From Rhodopseudomonas_A palustris_F (GTDB taxonomy: Bacteria; Pseudomonadota; Alphaproteobacteria; Rhizobiales; Xanthobacteraceae): a DNA stretch of 64,000 nt. Each line of letters begins with the position of its first letter. Within the stretch, counting starts at the first letter, position 1. A model generated the notes under the pieces. The model was not told the origin of the DNA. It made no database searches and worked only from the letters and a program-made list of their open reading frames with translations. Position numbers and translations under genes: made by a program. The stretch spans positions 3,782,001 through 3,846,000 of the forward strand of contig NC_007925.1 of the NCBI RefSeq assembly GCF_000013745.1. The letters are read 5' to 3'. Below are positions 31,882 to 41,813 of this stretch, piece after piece.

Positions 31882-33209
31882 TTGCGGCGGCCCCTTAGTT
31901 TCGACTTGCGGATCAGTCCTTCATACTGATGCGCCAACAGATAGCCCTGCACCTGGGCCACCGTATCCATGGTCACACTGACCACGATCAACAACGAGGT
32001 GCCGCCGAAGTAGAACGGCACCGCCGCATAGGAGATCAGGATTTCCGGGATCAGGCAGACGATCGCCAGATAGGCGGCGCCGATCACGGTGATGCGCGAC
32101 AGCACGAAATCGATATATTCGGCGGTGCGCTCACCCGGACGAATGCCCGGGATGAAGCCGCCGTGCTTCTTCAGATTGTCGGCGGTCTCGGTCGGGTTGA
32201 ACACGATCGCGGTGTAGAAGAACGCGAAGAACACGATCATGCCGATGTAGAACAACAGGAACAGCGGACGGCCGTGGCCGAGCTGGGTGGTGATCCACTG
32301 AAACCACTCCGGGCCGCTGCCGGCGTTGAAGTTCGCCACGGTGGCGGGCAGCAACAACAGCGACGAGGCGAAGATCGGCGGGATCACGCCCGAGGTGTTG
32401 AGCTTCAACGGCAGATGCGAGGACTGGCCCTCGAACATCTTGTTGCCGACCTGGCGCTTCGGATACTGGATCAAGAGCCGGCGCTGCGCCCGCTCCATGA
32501 ACACGATGAAGGCGATCACGACCACGGCCATCACCAGCACGACCAGGATGATGCCGGTCGACAGCGCGCCCTGGCGGCCCAGTTCGAGCATCCCGGCCAG
32601 CGCCGAAGGCAATTCGGCGACGATGCCGGCGAGAATGATCAGCGAAATGCCGTTGCCGATGCCGCGCGAGGTGATCTGCTCACCGAGCCACATCAGGAAC
32701 ATGGTGCCGCCGGTCAGCGTCACTGCGGTCGAAATCAGGAAGAACATCCCGGGCTCGCTGACCACGTTGCCGGCGCCCTGCAGACCGACGGCGATGCCGT
32801 AGGACTGGAACGCGGCGAGCACCACGGTGAGATAGCGGGTGTATTGGTTGATGGTCTTGCGGCCCGACTCGCCCTCTTTCTTCAGCGCTTCGAGCTGCGG
32901 CGACACCGTCGTCAGCAGCTGAATGATGATCGAGGCGGAGATGTAGGGCATGATGTTGAGGGCAAAAATCGCCATGCGATTGATGCCGCCGCCCGCGAAC
33001 ATGTTGAACATGCCGAGGATGCCGCCGGCCTGCGACTTGAACACCTGGTCCCAGATGTGCGGGTCGATGCCCGGCAGCGGAATGTAGGTGCCCAGCCGAT
33101 AGACCAACAGCGCACCGAGGGTAAACCAGATGCGCTTCTTCAACTCCTCGGCTTTACCGAGCGCCGAGAAGTTGAGATTGGCTGCAAGTTGTTCCGCTGC
33201 AGAGACCAT
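31878..33209 (-). CDS. secY: Protein translocase channel subunit SecY
   Basis: A 443-aa inner-membrane protein with ten transmembrane helices, the protein-conducting channel of the Sec system. Landmarks are KRIWFTLGALLVYRLGTYIPLPGID at the first helix, FNMFAGGGINRMAIFALNIMPYISASII (plug/TM2 area), VYRGxGNG-equivalent GIGNGISLIILAGI, and the cytoplasmic GIRPGERTAEYIDFVLSRIT. It lies 143 bp after rplO and overlaps adk by four bases. Confidence 0.98.
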   Translation of the reverse strand: MVSAAEQLAANLNFSALGKAEELKKRIWFTLGALLVYRLGTYIPLPGIDPHIWDQVFKSQAGGILGMFNMFAGGGINRMAIFALNIMPYISASIIIQLLTTVSPQLEALKKEGESGRKTINQYTRYLTVVLAAFQSYGIAVGLQGAGNVVSEPGMFFLISTAVTLTGGTMFLMWLGEQITSRGIGNGISLIILAGIVAELPSALAGMLELGRQGALSTGIILVVLVMAVVVIAFIVFMERAQRRLLIQYPKRQVGNKMFEGQSSHLPLKLNTSGVIPPIFASSLLLLPATVANFNAGSGPEWFQWITTQLGHGRPLFLLFYIGMIVFFAFFYTAIVFNPTETADNLKKHGGFIPGIRPGERTAEYIDFVLSRITVIGAAYLAIVCLIPEILISYAAVPFYFGGTSLLIVVSVTMDTVAQVQGYLLAHQYEGLIRKSKLRGRRK

Positions 33210-33352
33210 GTTCGGCTTTCTCCTGCGCCGCTCGCACCGTCATGCCCGTCCGGACATGAGGTTGACGCCGGACATCAAATTGGGGCTCGGGTAGCGAAAA
33301 TCCACCGTCGCGACGTTACCGCCTGCGTTTTGGCAAGCGGATGACGCGGATG

Positions 33353-33841
33353 TTACGCAGCCTCGCCTTCGTCCTTCTTCGCCGGCGCCAGGATCTTCAC
33401 GGTCCCGCCGGCCTTCTCGACTGCTTCGATCGCCGTCTTGGTGGCGCCGTGCACTTCGATGGTCAACTTGGCCTTGAGTTCACCGCGACCGAGCAGCCGC
33501 ACGCCGTCCTTGGCGCGACGCAGCACGCCGGAGGCAACCAGCGTCTCGGCGTTGATCACGCCCGACCCGTCGATGGTCTTGGCGTCGACGGCTTCCTGCA
33601 GCCGGTCGAGGTTGATCTCGGCGAAGTCGAGCCGGAAGATGTTGTTGAAGCCGCGCTTCGGCAGACGCCGATGCAGCGGCATCTGGCCGCCTTCGAAGCC
33701 CTTGATGCGCACGCCGGAGCGCGCGGTCTGGCCCTTGCCGCCACGGCCGGCGGTCTTGCCCTTGCCGGAACCGATGCCACGGCCGACGCGCATACGCTTC
33801 TTGCGCGAGCCGGCGTTGTCGGCGATATCGCTGAGCTTCAT
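33353..33841 (-). CDS. rplO: 50S ribosomal protein L15 (uL15)
   Basis: A 162-aa protein with the Gly/Arg-rich rRNA-binding N-terminus RVGRGIGSGKGKTAGRGGKGQ, the middle FEGGQMPLHRRLPKRGFNN, and the globular C-terminus (GVRLLGRGELKAKLTIEVHG). A short acidic tail DEGEAA ends it. Twelve bases after rpmD. Confidence 0.97.
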   Translation of the reverse strand: MKLSDIADNAGSRKKRMRVGRGIGSGKGKTAGRGGKGQTARSGVRIKGFEGGQMPLHRRLPKRGFNNIFRLDFAEINLDRLQEAVDAKTIDGSGVINAETLVASGVLRRAKDGVRLLGRGELKAKLTIEVHGATKTAIEAVEKAGGTVKILAPAKKDEGEAA

Positions 33842-33853
33842 CGCCCTGTCTCC

Positions 33854-34048
33854 TTATTTCTCGTCGACGATGCGAACGAGGTGCTGAACCTTGGTGATCA
33901 TGCCGCGAACCTCAGGGGTGTCCTGCAGTTCGGCGGTACGACCGATCTTATTGAGATTGAGGCCGATCAGCGTCGCGCGCTGCGAATGATGGCGGCGAAT
34001 AGCGCTGCCGATCTGTTCGACCGTGATTGTCTTTGCGGCGTTGGCCAT
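33854..34048 (-). CDS. rpmD: 50S ribosomal protein L30 (uL30)
   Basis: A 64-aa protein: TITVEQIGSAIRRHHSQRATL, then GLNLNKIGRTAELQDTPEV and RGMITKVQHLVRIV. The ATG at 34048 is chosen because GGAGTTG lies at workable spacing; an in-frame ATG six bases upstream would be too close to it. Follows rpsE after 87 bp. Confidence 0.96.
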   Translation of the reverse strand: MANAAKTITVEQIGSAIRRHHSQRATLIGLNLNKIGRTAELQDTPEVRGMITKVQHLVRIVDEK

Positions 34049-34135
34049 CGTCATCAACTCCAGATCGCATCTTGTCGAGCTCGGCACGATCGGCCCGGAG
34101 CAACCGTAGCGGTTTCTCCGGATCGTGCCAGGTTG

Positions 34136-34708
34136 TTATTCGGCGACCACTTCGGCGTCGCCACCGACACGGCGCGACTGCAGGGTGGAGACCTTGAGGT
34201 TACGGCGCGCCGCGACCGAACGCGGCGAGTCCTGATGCTTCAGCGCGTCGAAAGTGGCGCGAACCATGTTGTAGGGGTTCGAGGAGCCGATCGACTTCGC
34301 CACCACGTCCTGGATGCCGAGGGTTTCGAACACCGCACGCATCGGGCCGCCGGCGATGATGCCGGTACCGGCCGGGGCCGCACGCAGATAGACCCGACCC
34401 GCACCGTGGCGGCCGGCGATATCGTGATGCAGCGTCCGACCTTCGCGCAACGGCACGCGGGTCAGATTGCGCTTCGCGGACTCGGTCGCCTTGCGGATCG
34501 CTTCCGGCACTTCGCGCGCCTTGCCGTGACCGAAACCGACCCTGCCCTTCTGATCGCCGATCACGACCAGCGCGGCAAAGCCGAACCGCTTGCCGCCCTT
34601 GACGACCTTCGCAACCCGGTTGATGTGGACGAGCTTGTCGACGAATTCGCTGTCGCGCTCTTCCCGGGGGCCCCGGTGGCCTCCACCGCGTTCGCGTTCA
34701 CCTGCCAT
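34136..34708 (-). CDS. rpsE: 30S ribosomal protein S5 (uS5)
   Basis: A 190-aa decoding-centre protein with a Gly/Arg/Glu-rich start (AGERERGGGHRGPREERD), the dsRBD-like VHINRVAKVVKGGKRFGFAAL, and AAPAGTGIIAGGPMRAVFE with SSNPYNMVRATFDAL. Follows rplR by 58 bp. Confidence 0.97.
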   Translation of the reverse strand: MAGERERGGGHRGPREERDSEFVDKLVHINRVAKVVKGGKRFGFAALVVIGDQKGRVGFGHGKAREVPEAIRKATESAKRNLTRVPLREGRTLHHDIAGRHGAGRVYLRAAPAGTGIIAGGPMRAVFETLGIQDVVAKSIGSSNPYNMVRATFDALKHQDSPRSVAARRNLKVSTLQSRRVGGDAEVVAE

Positions 34709-34766
34709 GGTGTTTTCCAATCCTTGAGAGGCTTGCGCCCCCGACCTTGTGTCCGTTATCCAAAAC

Positions 34767-35129
34767 TTAGAAGCTCAGTCCGCTCTCGCGCGCCGCATCG
34801 GCAAGCGCCTTGATGCGCCCGTGATACAGATAGCCGCCGCGATCGAACACCACTTCGGTGACGCCGTTCTTCACCGCGCGTTCCGCCAGCAGCTTGCCGA
34901 CGGCCTTGGCGGCGTCGATGTTGGCGCCGGTGTTGCCGGTGTCGCGCATCGCCTTCTCCAGCGACGACGCCGACGCCAGGGTCTCGCCCTTGAGGTCGTC
35001 GATGACCTGCGCGTAGATGTGCTTCGACGAGCGGAACACCGAGAGCCGCGGCCGACCATTGGCGATCCGGCGCAACGACAGCCTCACGCGTTGCTTGCGC
35101 CGGGCATTCGTAATCTTGAGTTTCGACAT
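34767..35129 (-). CDS. rplR: 50S ribosomal protein L18 (uL18)
   Basis: A 120-aa 5S rRNA-binding protein: KQRVRLSLRRIANGRPRLSV, then FRSSKHIYAQVIDD and the C-terminal FDRGGYLYHGRIKALADAAR. Eleven bases after rplF. Confidence 0.97.
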   Translation of the reverse strand: MSKLKITNARRKQRVRLSLRRIANGRPRLSVFRSSKHIYAQVIDDLKGETLASASSLEKAMRDTGNTGANIDAAKAVGKLLAERAVKNGVTEVVFDRGGYLYHGRIKALADAARESGLSF

Positions 35130-35140
35130 GACCGGCTCCG

Positions 35141-35674
35141 TTACTTCTTCTTGCCTTCCTTGCGGAAGATAAACTCGTCGGAATAACGCACGCCCTTGCC
35201 CTTATAGGGCTCCGGCGGGCGATAGCTGCGGATCTCTGCCGCTACCTGACCGACGCGCTGCGAATCGTTGCCCGAGATGAAGATCTCGGTCGGCTTCGGC
35301 ACCGTAATGGTGATGCCGTCCGGAATGTCGTAAACCACATCGTGGCTGTAGCCGAGCGCGAGCTGCAGCTTCTTGCCCTGCAATGCTGCGCGATAGCCGA
35401 CGCCGGTGATGTCGAGCTTCTTCTCGAAGCCCTTGGTGACGCCTTCGAGCAGGTTCGCGACCTGAGCCCGCGCGGTGCCGTACAGCGCCCGCGCGCGATT
35501 GGTCTCGACCCGCGGCTTCACCGTGACCGAGCCGTTTTCGAACTGCACTTCGACGTCGTCGTGCACGATGAACTGAAGCTGACCTTTCGGCCCCTTCATG
35601 GTGACGATCTGTCCCTGGACGCTCGCGGTTACTCCCGAGGGGACCACGACGGGCTTTTTGCCAACACGTGACAT
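35141..35674 (-). CDS. rplF: 50S ribosomal protein L6 (uL6)
   Basis: A 177-aa two-domain protein: MSRVGKKPVVVPSGV, GPKGQLQF, MVEGVT-equivalent LLEGVTKGFEKKLDITGVGYRA and the conserved end RRPEPYKGKG-like YRPPEPYKGKGVRYSDE. ATG 35674 is the family start. Thirteen bases after rpsH. Confidence 0.97.
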   Translation of the reverse strand: MSRVGKKPVVVPSGVTASVQGQIVTMKGPKGQLQFIVHDDVEVQFENGSVTVKPRVETNRARALYGTARAQVANLLEGVTKGFEKKLDITGVGYRAALQGKKLQLALGYSHDVVYDIPDGITITVPKPTEIFISGNDSQRVGQVAAEIRSYRPPEPYKGKGVRYSDEFIFRKEGKKK

Positions 35675-35687
35675 GGCTAATCCTTCC

Positions 35688-36086
35688 TCAGAACACCGTG
35701 AAGAGAACTTCACCGCCCACGTTCGCGTCACGCGCTTCGTGGTCGGCCATAATTCCCTTGGGCGTCGACAAAACCGAAATTCCGAGGCCGTTGTTCACGC
35801 GCGGCAGGTTCTTCACCGACGCGTAGACCCGACGTCCCGGCTTCGACACCCGCTCGATTTCGCGGATCACCGGCTCGCCGTCGAAATACTTGAGTTCGAT
35901 CTCGAGCTCGCTGCGGCCGGAAGCGTGATCGACGCTGGCGTAGCCGCGGATGTAGCCTTCGTTCTTCAGAACTTCGAGAACGTTGGCGCGCATCTTCGAG
36001 CCCGGGGTCGAGACCTTGGACTTGGCGCGCATCTGCGCGTTGCGGATACGGGTGATCAGATCGCTGATTGGATCGTGCGTTGACAT
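35688..36086 (-). CDS. rpsH: 30S ribosomal protein S8 (uS8)
   Basis: A 132-aa 16S rRNA-binding protein, in E. coli also the translational repressor of the spc operon. Motifs: DPISDLITRIRNAQMRAKSKV at the start, RVSKPGRRVYASVKNLPRV in the middle, and the conserved STPKGIMADHEARDANVGGE near the end. Ten bases after rpsN. Confidence 0.97.
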   Translation of the reverse strand: MSTHDPISDLITRIRNAQMRAKSKVSTPGSKMRANVLEVLKNEGYIRGYASVDHASGRSELEIELKYFDGEPVIREIERVSKPGRRVYASVKNLPRVNNGLGISVLSTPKGIMADHEARDANVGGEVLFTVF

Positions 36087-36096
36087 GCCCGCCCCC

Positions 36097-36402
36097 TTAC
36101 CAACTGGACTTCACGAGACCCGGGACCAGGCCCCGGGACCCGAGATCGCGGATCGCGATACGGCTGAGCTTGTTCTTGCGATACACCGAACGCGCGCGGC
36201 CGGTGATCTCGCAACGGTTGCGGATCCTGGTCGCCGACGAGTTGCGGGGCATCTCGGACAATTTCAGCGTCGCGGCGAACCGCTCTTCCATCGGCTTCGA
36301 CTTGTCGGCGATGATCGCCTTCAGCTTCGCCCGCTTCGGCGCCGCGTTCTTGGTCAACCGCTTGCGCCGGTTATTCTTCTCGATCGAACTTTTCTTTGCC
36401 AT
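36097..36402 (-). CDS. rpsN: 30S ribosomal protein S14, zinc-free form (uS14)
   Basis: A 101-aa long-form S14. It lacks the CxxC zinc knuckles of the short form, retaining RCEITGRARSVYRKNKLSRI and the C-terminal RGLVPGLVKSSW. The zinc-free version is usual in alphaproteobacteria. Follows rplE by 42 bp. Confidence 0.97.
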   Translation of the reverse strand: MAKKSSIEKNNRRKRLTKNAAPKRAKLKAIIADKSKPMEERFAATLKLSEMPRNSSATRIRNRCEITGRARSVYRKNKLSRIAIRDLGSRGLVPGLVKSSW

Positions 36403-36444
36403 GCTTGGCTCCTGAGTTACCGCGTTTGAGAGCTTTTCAGCGTC

Positions 36445-36994
<550 letters not shown>

Positions 36995-37002
<8 letters not shown>

Positions 37003-37309
37003 CGATCTCTGCTCCCGAGCGTTTGGCGATGCGTACCTTCTTGCCATCCGCCTGAATCTTGAAGCCGACGCGGGTCGGCTTGCCGTCCTTGCCGACGATT
37101 GCGATGTTGGACAGGTGGATCGCCGCCTCTTTCGAGATGATGCCACCTTCCTGGGCCTGGGTCTGCTTCTGGTGACGCTTCACCAGATTGACGCCACGAA
37201 CCAGCGCCTTGTTCTCGGTGGGACGCACCTCGAACACTTCGCCGGTGCGACCCTTGTCGCGACCGTTCAGCACGATAACCTTGTCACCCTTCCGGATCTT
37301 GGCAGCCAT
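36995..37309 (-). CDS. rplX: 50S ribosomal protein L24 (uL24)
   Basis: A 104-aa assembly-initiator protein with a KOW motif: KIRKGDKVIVLNGRDKGRTG, then GVNLVKRHQKQTQAQEGGII and GKPTRVGFKI. Its start codon overlaps the rplN stop (TGATG), and it overlaps rplE by eight bases. Confidence 0.97.
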
Positions 37310-37677
37310 CACAGCACCTCCGGCGCGAGCGAAATGATCTTCATGTGGTTTTTGGCGCGCAGTTCGCGCGGCACCGGCCCGAAAATACGGGTCCCGACCG
37401 GCTCCGACTGATTGTTGATCAGCACGGCGGCGTTCCGGTCGAACCGGATCACCGAACCGTCGGCGCGGCGGATGTCCTTGCGGACCCGCACCACCACGGC
37501 CTTCATCACGTCGCCCTTCTTCACCTTCCCTCGCGGGATGGCTTCCTTGATCGACACGACAATGACATCGCCAACGGTGGCATACCGGCGCTTGGAACCT
37601 CCAAGCACCTTGATGCACATGACACGGCGTGCGCCGGAATTATCGGCCACGTCGAGGTTGGTCTGCATCTGAATCAT
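37309..37677 (-). CDS. rplN: 50S ribosomal protein L14 (uL14)
   Basis: A 122-aa protein: [41 protein letters not shown] and the end [23 protein letters not shown], all diagnostic for L14. Follows rpsQ by 39 bp. Confidence 0.98.
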
Positions 37678-37716
37678 TGATGCACCTCGTCCTCTTTCTG
37701 ATGCGCAAAGTCGCGC

Positions 37717-37965
37717 TTAGGCGGTTTTTTTCTGTTCGCCCCGGACCACGGTCCAGCGCTTCAGCTTCGAGATCGGCTTGCTTTCCTCGATCCACACCAC
37801 ATCGCCCGGCTTGAACTCGTTGTTCTCGTCATGGGCGTGGTAGTTCTTGGAACGGCGGATGGTCTTCTTGTAGATCGGGTGGGTGAAGCGGCGGTCGACG
37901 CGCACCACAACCGTCTTGGCTTGCTTGTCGCTGACGACCACGCCCTGCAGCGTACGTTTTGGCAT
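37717..37965 (-). CDS. rpsQ: 30S ribosomal protein S17 (uS17)
   Basis: An 82-aa OB-fold protein: MPKRTLQGVVVSDKQAKTVV, VDRRFTHPIYKKTIRRSKNYH and the end ETRPLSK-equivalent EESKPISKLKRWTVV. Nine bases after rpmC. Confidence 0.97.
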   Translation of the reverse strand: MPKRTLQGVVVSDKQAKTVVVRVDRRFTHPIYKKTIRRSKNYHAHDENNEFKPGDVVWIEESKPISKLKRWTVVRGEQKKTA

Positions 37966-37974
37966 GTCGGCCCC

Positions 37975-38181
37975 TTACTTCTTCGCGTCGCGCTGCTGCG
38001 CGGCGATGGTCTTGATGCGTGCGATGTCGCGGCGGGCCTCGCGCAGCCGCGAGGTGTTCTCGAGCTGCCCGGTGGCGCGCTGGAAGCGCAGATTGAAACG
38101 TTCCTTCTTCAGCTCGGCGACGGCGTCGTCTTTCTGATCAGGGCTCATCGCGCGGATATCGGCGGTCTTCATCTCAGCCAT
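37975..38181 (-). CDS. rpmC: 50S ribosomal protein L29 (uL29)
   Basis: A 68-aa helical hairpin protein at the exit tunnel: KTADIRAMSPDQKDDAVAEL, KKERFNLRFQRATGQLENTS and RLREARRDIARIKTI. ATG 38181 matches the family length. Eleven bases after rplP. Confidence 0.96.
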   Translation of the reverse strand: MAEMKTADIRAMSPDQKDDAVAELKKERFNLRFQRATGQLENTSRLREARRDIARIKTIAAQQRDAKK

Positions 38182-38192
38182 CACCTGAATCC

Positions 38193-38606
38193 TTACTCCG
38201 CGATGCGCGCAACGAAGCGCGTCTTGATCGGCAACTTGGCGGCGGCGAGCGTCAGCGCCTCCTTGGCGACCTGAACGTTGACGCCGTCGATCTCGAAAAT
38301 CACCCGGCCGGGCTTGACGCGGGCCACCCACAATTCCGGGGTGCCCTTGCCGGAGCCCATTCGCACTTCGGCGGGCTTCTTCGACACCGGCAGATCCGGG
38401 AAGATGCGGATCCAGACGCGGCCGGCGCGCTTCATGTGACGGGTCAGCGCACGACGCGCGGCTTCGATCTGCCGGGCGGTGATCCGCTCGGGCGCCATCG
38501 CCTTCAGGCCGAACTGGCCGAACGACAACGTCGCACCCGAGGTCGCCACGCCGTGAATGCGGCCCTTATGCGCCTTGCGGAACTTCGTCTTCTTTGGTTG
38601 CATCAT
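38193..38606 (-). CDS. rplP: 50S ribosomal protein L16 (uL16)
   Basis: A 137-aa protein near the A site: MMQPKKTKFRKAHKGRIHG, ITARQIEAARRALTRHMKRAG and RMGSGKGTPELWVARVKPGR with VIFEIDGV. Follows rpsC by 32 bp. Confidence 0.98.
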   Translation of the reverse strand: MMQPKKTKFRKAHKGRIHGVATSGATLSFGQFGLKAMAPERITARQIEAARRALTRHMKRAGRVWIRIFPDLPVSKKPAEVRMGSGKGTPELWVARVKPGRVIFEIDGVNVQVAKEALTLAAAKLPIKTRFVARIAE

Positions 38607-38638
38607 GGCTTACGCCCTCAAACCTTCTATCAGACCGA

Positions 38639-39337
<699 letters not shown>

Positions 39338-39360
39338 CGAAAGTCTCCCGCGCCCTGGCT

Positions 39361-39747
39361 TTAAGCGCTTGCTTCGGCTTCGACCTGACGAACGACAATC
39401 GTCAGCTGCGCGAACGGTTTAAAAATACGGCCCGAACGGCCACGGCCGCGCGGTGCGAAACGCTTCATCACGATGCCCTTGCCGACATGCGCTTCCGAAA
39501 CGATCAGCGCGTCGACGTCGAGGTCGTGGTTGTTCTCGGCATTCGCGATCGCCGATTCGAGGCACTTCTTAACATCGACCGCGATCCGCTTGCGGGAAAA
39601 CTGCAGGTCGGCGAGCGCAGCCGAAGCCTTTCGGCCGCGAATCAGCTGCGCGACCAGATTCAACTTCTGCGGGCTCACCCGAAGCATCCGGGCAATCGCC
39701 TTGGCCTCGTTATCGGGGAGGCTCCGTTCGCGCTTTGGTTTGCTCAT
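39361..39747 (-). CDS. rplV: 50S ribosomal protein L22 (uL22)
   Basis: A 128-aa tunnel-wall protein: EAKAIARMLRVSPQKLNLVA, LIRGRKASAALADLQFSRKR, and the beta-hairpin region RFAPRGRGRSGRIFKPF that lines the exit tunnel. ATG 39747 gives family length. Ten bases after rpsS. Confidence 0.97.
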   Translation of the reverse strand: MSKPKRERSLPDNEAKAIARMLRVSPQKLNLVAQLIRGRKASAALADLQFSRKRIAVDVKKCLESAIANAENNHDLDVDALIVSEAHVGKGIVMKRFAPRGRGRSGRIFKPFAQLTIVVRQVEAEASA

Positions 39748-39757
39748 AACTAGATCC

Positions 39758-40036
39758 TCAAGCCTTCTTGGCTTTCTTGTCGCCCGAATGGCCGTGGAAG
39801 GTCCGGGTCGGCGAGAACTCGCCGAACTTGTGCCCGACCATTTCCTCGTTGACCGACACCGGCACGTGCTTCTGGCCGTTATAGACCCCGAACACCAGGC
39901 CGACGAATTGCGGAAGGATCGTCGACCGACGGCTCCAGATCTTGATGACGTCGTGCCGGCCCGAGGACCGAGCGACATCCGCCTTCTTCAGCAGCGAGCC
40001 CTCGACGAACGGGCCTTTCCAGACTGAGCGAACCAT
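39758..40036 (-). CDS. rpsS: 30S ribosomal protein S19 (uS19)
   Basis: A 92-aa head protein: MVRSVWKGPFVEGSLLKKAD, IKIWSRRSTILPQFVGLVFGV and MVGHKFGEFSPTRTFHGHSG. Twelve bases after rplB. Confidence 0.98.
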   Translation of the reverse strand: MVRSVWKGPFVEGSLLKKADVARSSGRHDVIKIWSRRSTILPQFVGLVFGVYNGQKHVPVSVNEEMVGHKFGEFSPTRTFHGHSGDKKAKKA

Positions 40037-40048
40037 GTCCGGCTATCC

Positions 40049-40882
40049 TTACTTCTTCCGCTTGTGGCGGCTGATGAGAATGAACTTGTTGGTCGACTTG
40101 TTCGACCGCGTCTTCTTGCCCTTGGTCGGCTTGCCCCACGGGGTCACCGGATGGCGACCGCCCGAGGTGCGGCCTTCACCGCCGCCGTGCGGATGGTCGA
40201 CCGGGTTCATGGTGACGCCGCGGTTATGCGGCTTGCGGCCGAGCCAGCGCGACCGACCGGCCTTGCCGATCGAGATGTTCATGTGGTCCGGGTTCGACAC
40301 CGCACCGATCGTCGCGGTGCAGCGGCCGTGAACCAGACGCTGTTCGCCCGAGTTCAACCGGACGATGACGTAATCGTGGTCGCGGCCGACCAGCTGGGCA
40401 TAGGTGCCCGCAGAGCGCGCGATCTGACCGCCCTTGCCGATCTTCAGTTCGACGTTGTGGACGATGGTGCCGATCGGCATGTTGCCGAGCGGCATCACGT
40501 TGCCCGGCTTGACGTCGACATAGGCGCCGGCCAGCACGGTGTCGCCGACTGCCAAGCGCTGCGGCGCCAGGATATAGGCCTGGGTGCCGTCGGTGTACTT
40601 GATCAGCGCGATGAACGCGGTGCGGTTCGGATCGTATTCCAACCGCTCGACCACGGCCGGCATATCGACCTTGGTGCGCTTGAAGTCGACGATCCGGTAG
40701 GTCTGCTTGTGACCGCCGCCGCGGAACCGCACCACGATGCGACCGGTGTTGTTACGACCGCCCGCCGAATGCTTGCCCTCGGTCAGCGACTTGACCGGCT
40801 TGCCCTTGTACAGCGCCGAACGATCGACCATCACCAGCTGGCGCTGGCCCGGCGTCGTCGGATTGAATTTTTTCAGTGCCAT
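40049..40882 (-). CDS. rplB: 50S ribosomal protein L2 (uL2)
   Basis: A 277-aa peptidyl-transferase-centre protein. Diagnostic stretches are MALKKFNPTTPGQRQLVMVD, RFRGGGHKQTYRIVDFKR, NVELKIGKGGQIARSAGTYA and MNPVDHPHGGGEGRTSGG, which includes the conserved His near the active centre. Thirteen bases after rplW. Confidence 0.98.
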   Translation of the reverse strand: MALKKFNPTTPGQRQLVMVDRSALYKGKPVKSLTEGKHSAGGRNNTGRIVVRFRGGGHKQTYRIVDFKRTKVDMPAVVERLEYDPNRTAFIALIKYTDGTQAYILAPQRLAVGDTVLAGAYVDVKPGNVMPLGNMPIGTIVHNVELKIGKGGQIARSAGTYAQLVGRDHDYVIVRLNSGEQRLVHGRCTATIGAVSNPDHMNISIGKAGRSRWLGRKPHNRGVTMNPVDHPHGGGEGRTSGGRHPVTPWGKPTKGKKTRSNKSTNKFILISRHKRKK

Positions 40883-40895
40883 CGTCGTATCCGCC

Positions 40896-41195
40896 TCATA
40901 GCCCGGTGGTGACGTCGATGCGGTGGCCCTCTTCGAGGGTCACGATCGCACGCTTGACGTCGGACTGCGAACCGAACTGGCCGCGGAAGACCTTGGTCTT
41001 GCCTTTGCGAACCAGCGTGTTCACGCTCTTCACCTTGACGTCGAACAACTTCTCAACCGCTTCTTTGATCTGCGGCTTGGTGGCCTTGCTCGCGACCTTG
41101 AACACCACCTTGTTGTGTTCGGAAGCGATGGTGGCCTTTTCGGTCACCACAGGGGCGACGATCACGTCGTAGTGGCGCGGATCAATAGTCTTCAT
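40896..41195 (-). CDS. rplW: 50S ribosomal protein L23 (uL23)
   Basis: A 99-aa exit-tunnel protein that forms the docking site for trigger factor and SRP. Blocks: DVIVAPVVTEKATIASEHNK, FKVASKATKPQIKEAVEKLF, VKSVNTLVRKGKTK. Its ATG overlaps the rplD end by four bases. Confidence 0.97.
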   Translation of the reverse strand: MKTIDPRHYDVIVAPVVTEKATIASEHNKVVFKVASKATKPQIKEAVEKLFDVKVKSVNTLVRKGKTKVFRGQFGSQSDVKRAIVTLEEGHRIDVTTGL

Positions 41196-41812
41196 TTGAA
41201 GCGCGCCTCCAACGCATCGACCGCCGCCTTGGTCAAAACCAGCTTCTGACGACGAAGAATGTCATAGACGTTGATGCCCTGGATCGGCAGCACGTCGATG
41301 TTCGGAATGTTGCGAGCCGCAACCGCGAAACCGTTGTTGAGCTCGGCACCGTCGATGATCAGCGCGCTGGTCAAACCCAGACCCGAGAAGTGCCCGACCA
41401 AAGCCTTGGTCTTGGCGGCTTCCAGCGTCGCGGATTCGATCACGATCAGCCCGCCGTCCTTGGCCTTGGCGGACAGCGCATGCTTCAGCGCCAGCGCACG
41501 AACCTTCTTCGGCAGATCGAAGGCGTGCGAACGAACCACCGGTCCGAAGGCACGGCCACCGCCGCGGAACTGCGGCACCCGCTGCGAACCGTGACGCGCA
41601 CCACCGGTGCCCTTCTGCTTGTACATCTTCTTGCCGGTGCGCCAGACTTCCGCACGGCCCTTGGCCTTGTGGGTGCCGGCCTGGCGCTTTGCGAGCTGCC
41701 AGTTGACGCAACGCTGAATGATATCGACCCGGGGGTCGAGACCGAAGATCTCGTCGGAGAGCTGAACCGAGCCAGCTTCCTTGCCCTCGAGCGTGGTGAC
41801 TTTCAATTCCAT
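41192..41812 (-). CDS. rplD: 50S ribosomal protein L4 (uL4)
   Basis: A 206-aa protein, in E. coli also the S10-operon autoregulator. MELKVTTLEGKEAGSVQLSD, the basic loop RAEVWRTGKKMYKQKGTGGAR with SQRVPQFRGGGRAFGP, and the end YDILRRQKLVLTKAAVDAL. Starts one base after the rplC stop. No S10 leader RNA structure of the E. coli kind was identified. Confidence 0.97.
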   Translation of the reverse strand: MELKVTTLEGKEAGSVQLSDEIFGLDPRVDIIQRCVNWQLAKRQAGTHKAKGRAEVWRTGKKMYKQKGTGGARHGSQRVPQFRGGGRAFGPVVRSHAFDLPKKVRALALKHALSAKAKDGGLIVIESATLEAAKTKALVGHFSGLGLTSALIIDGAELNNGFAVAARNIPNIDVLPIQGINVYDILRRQKLVLTKAAVDALEARFK

Positions 41813-41813
41813 C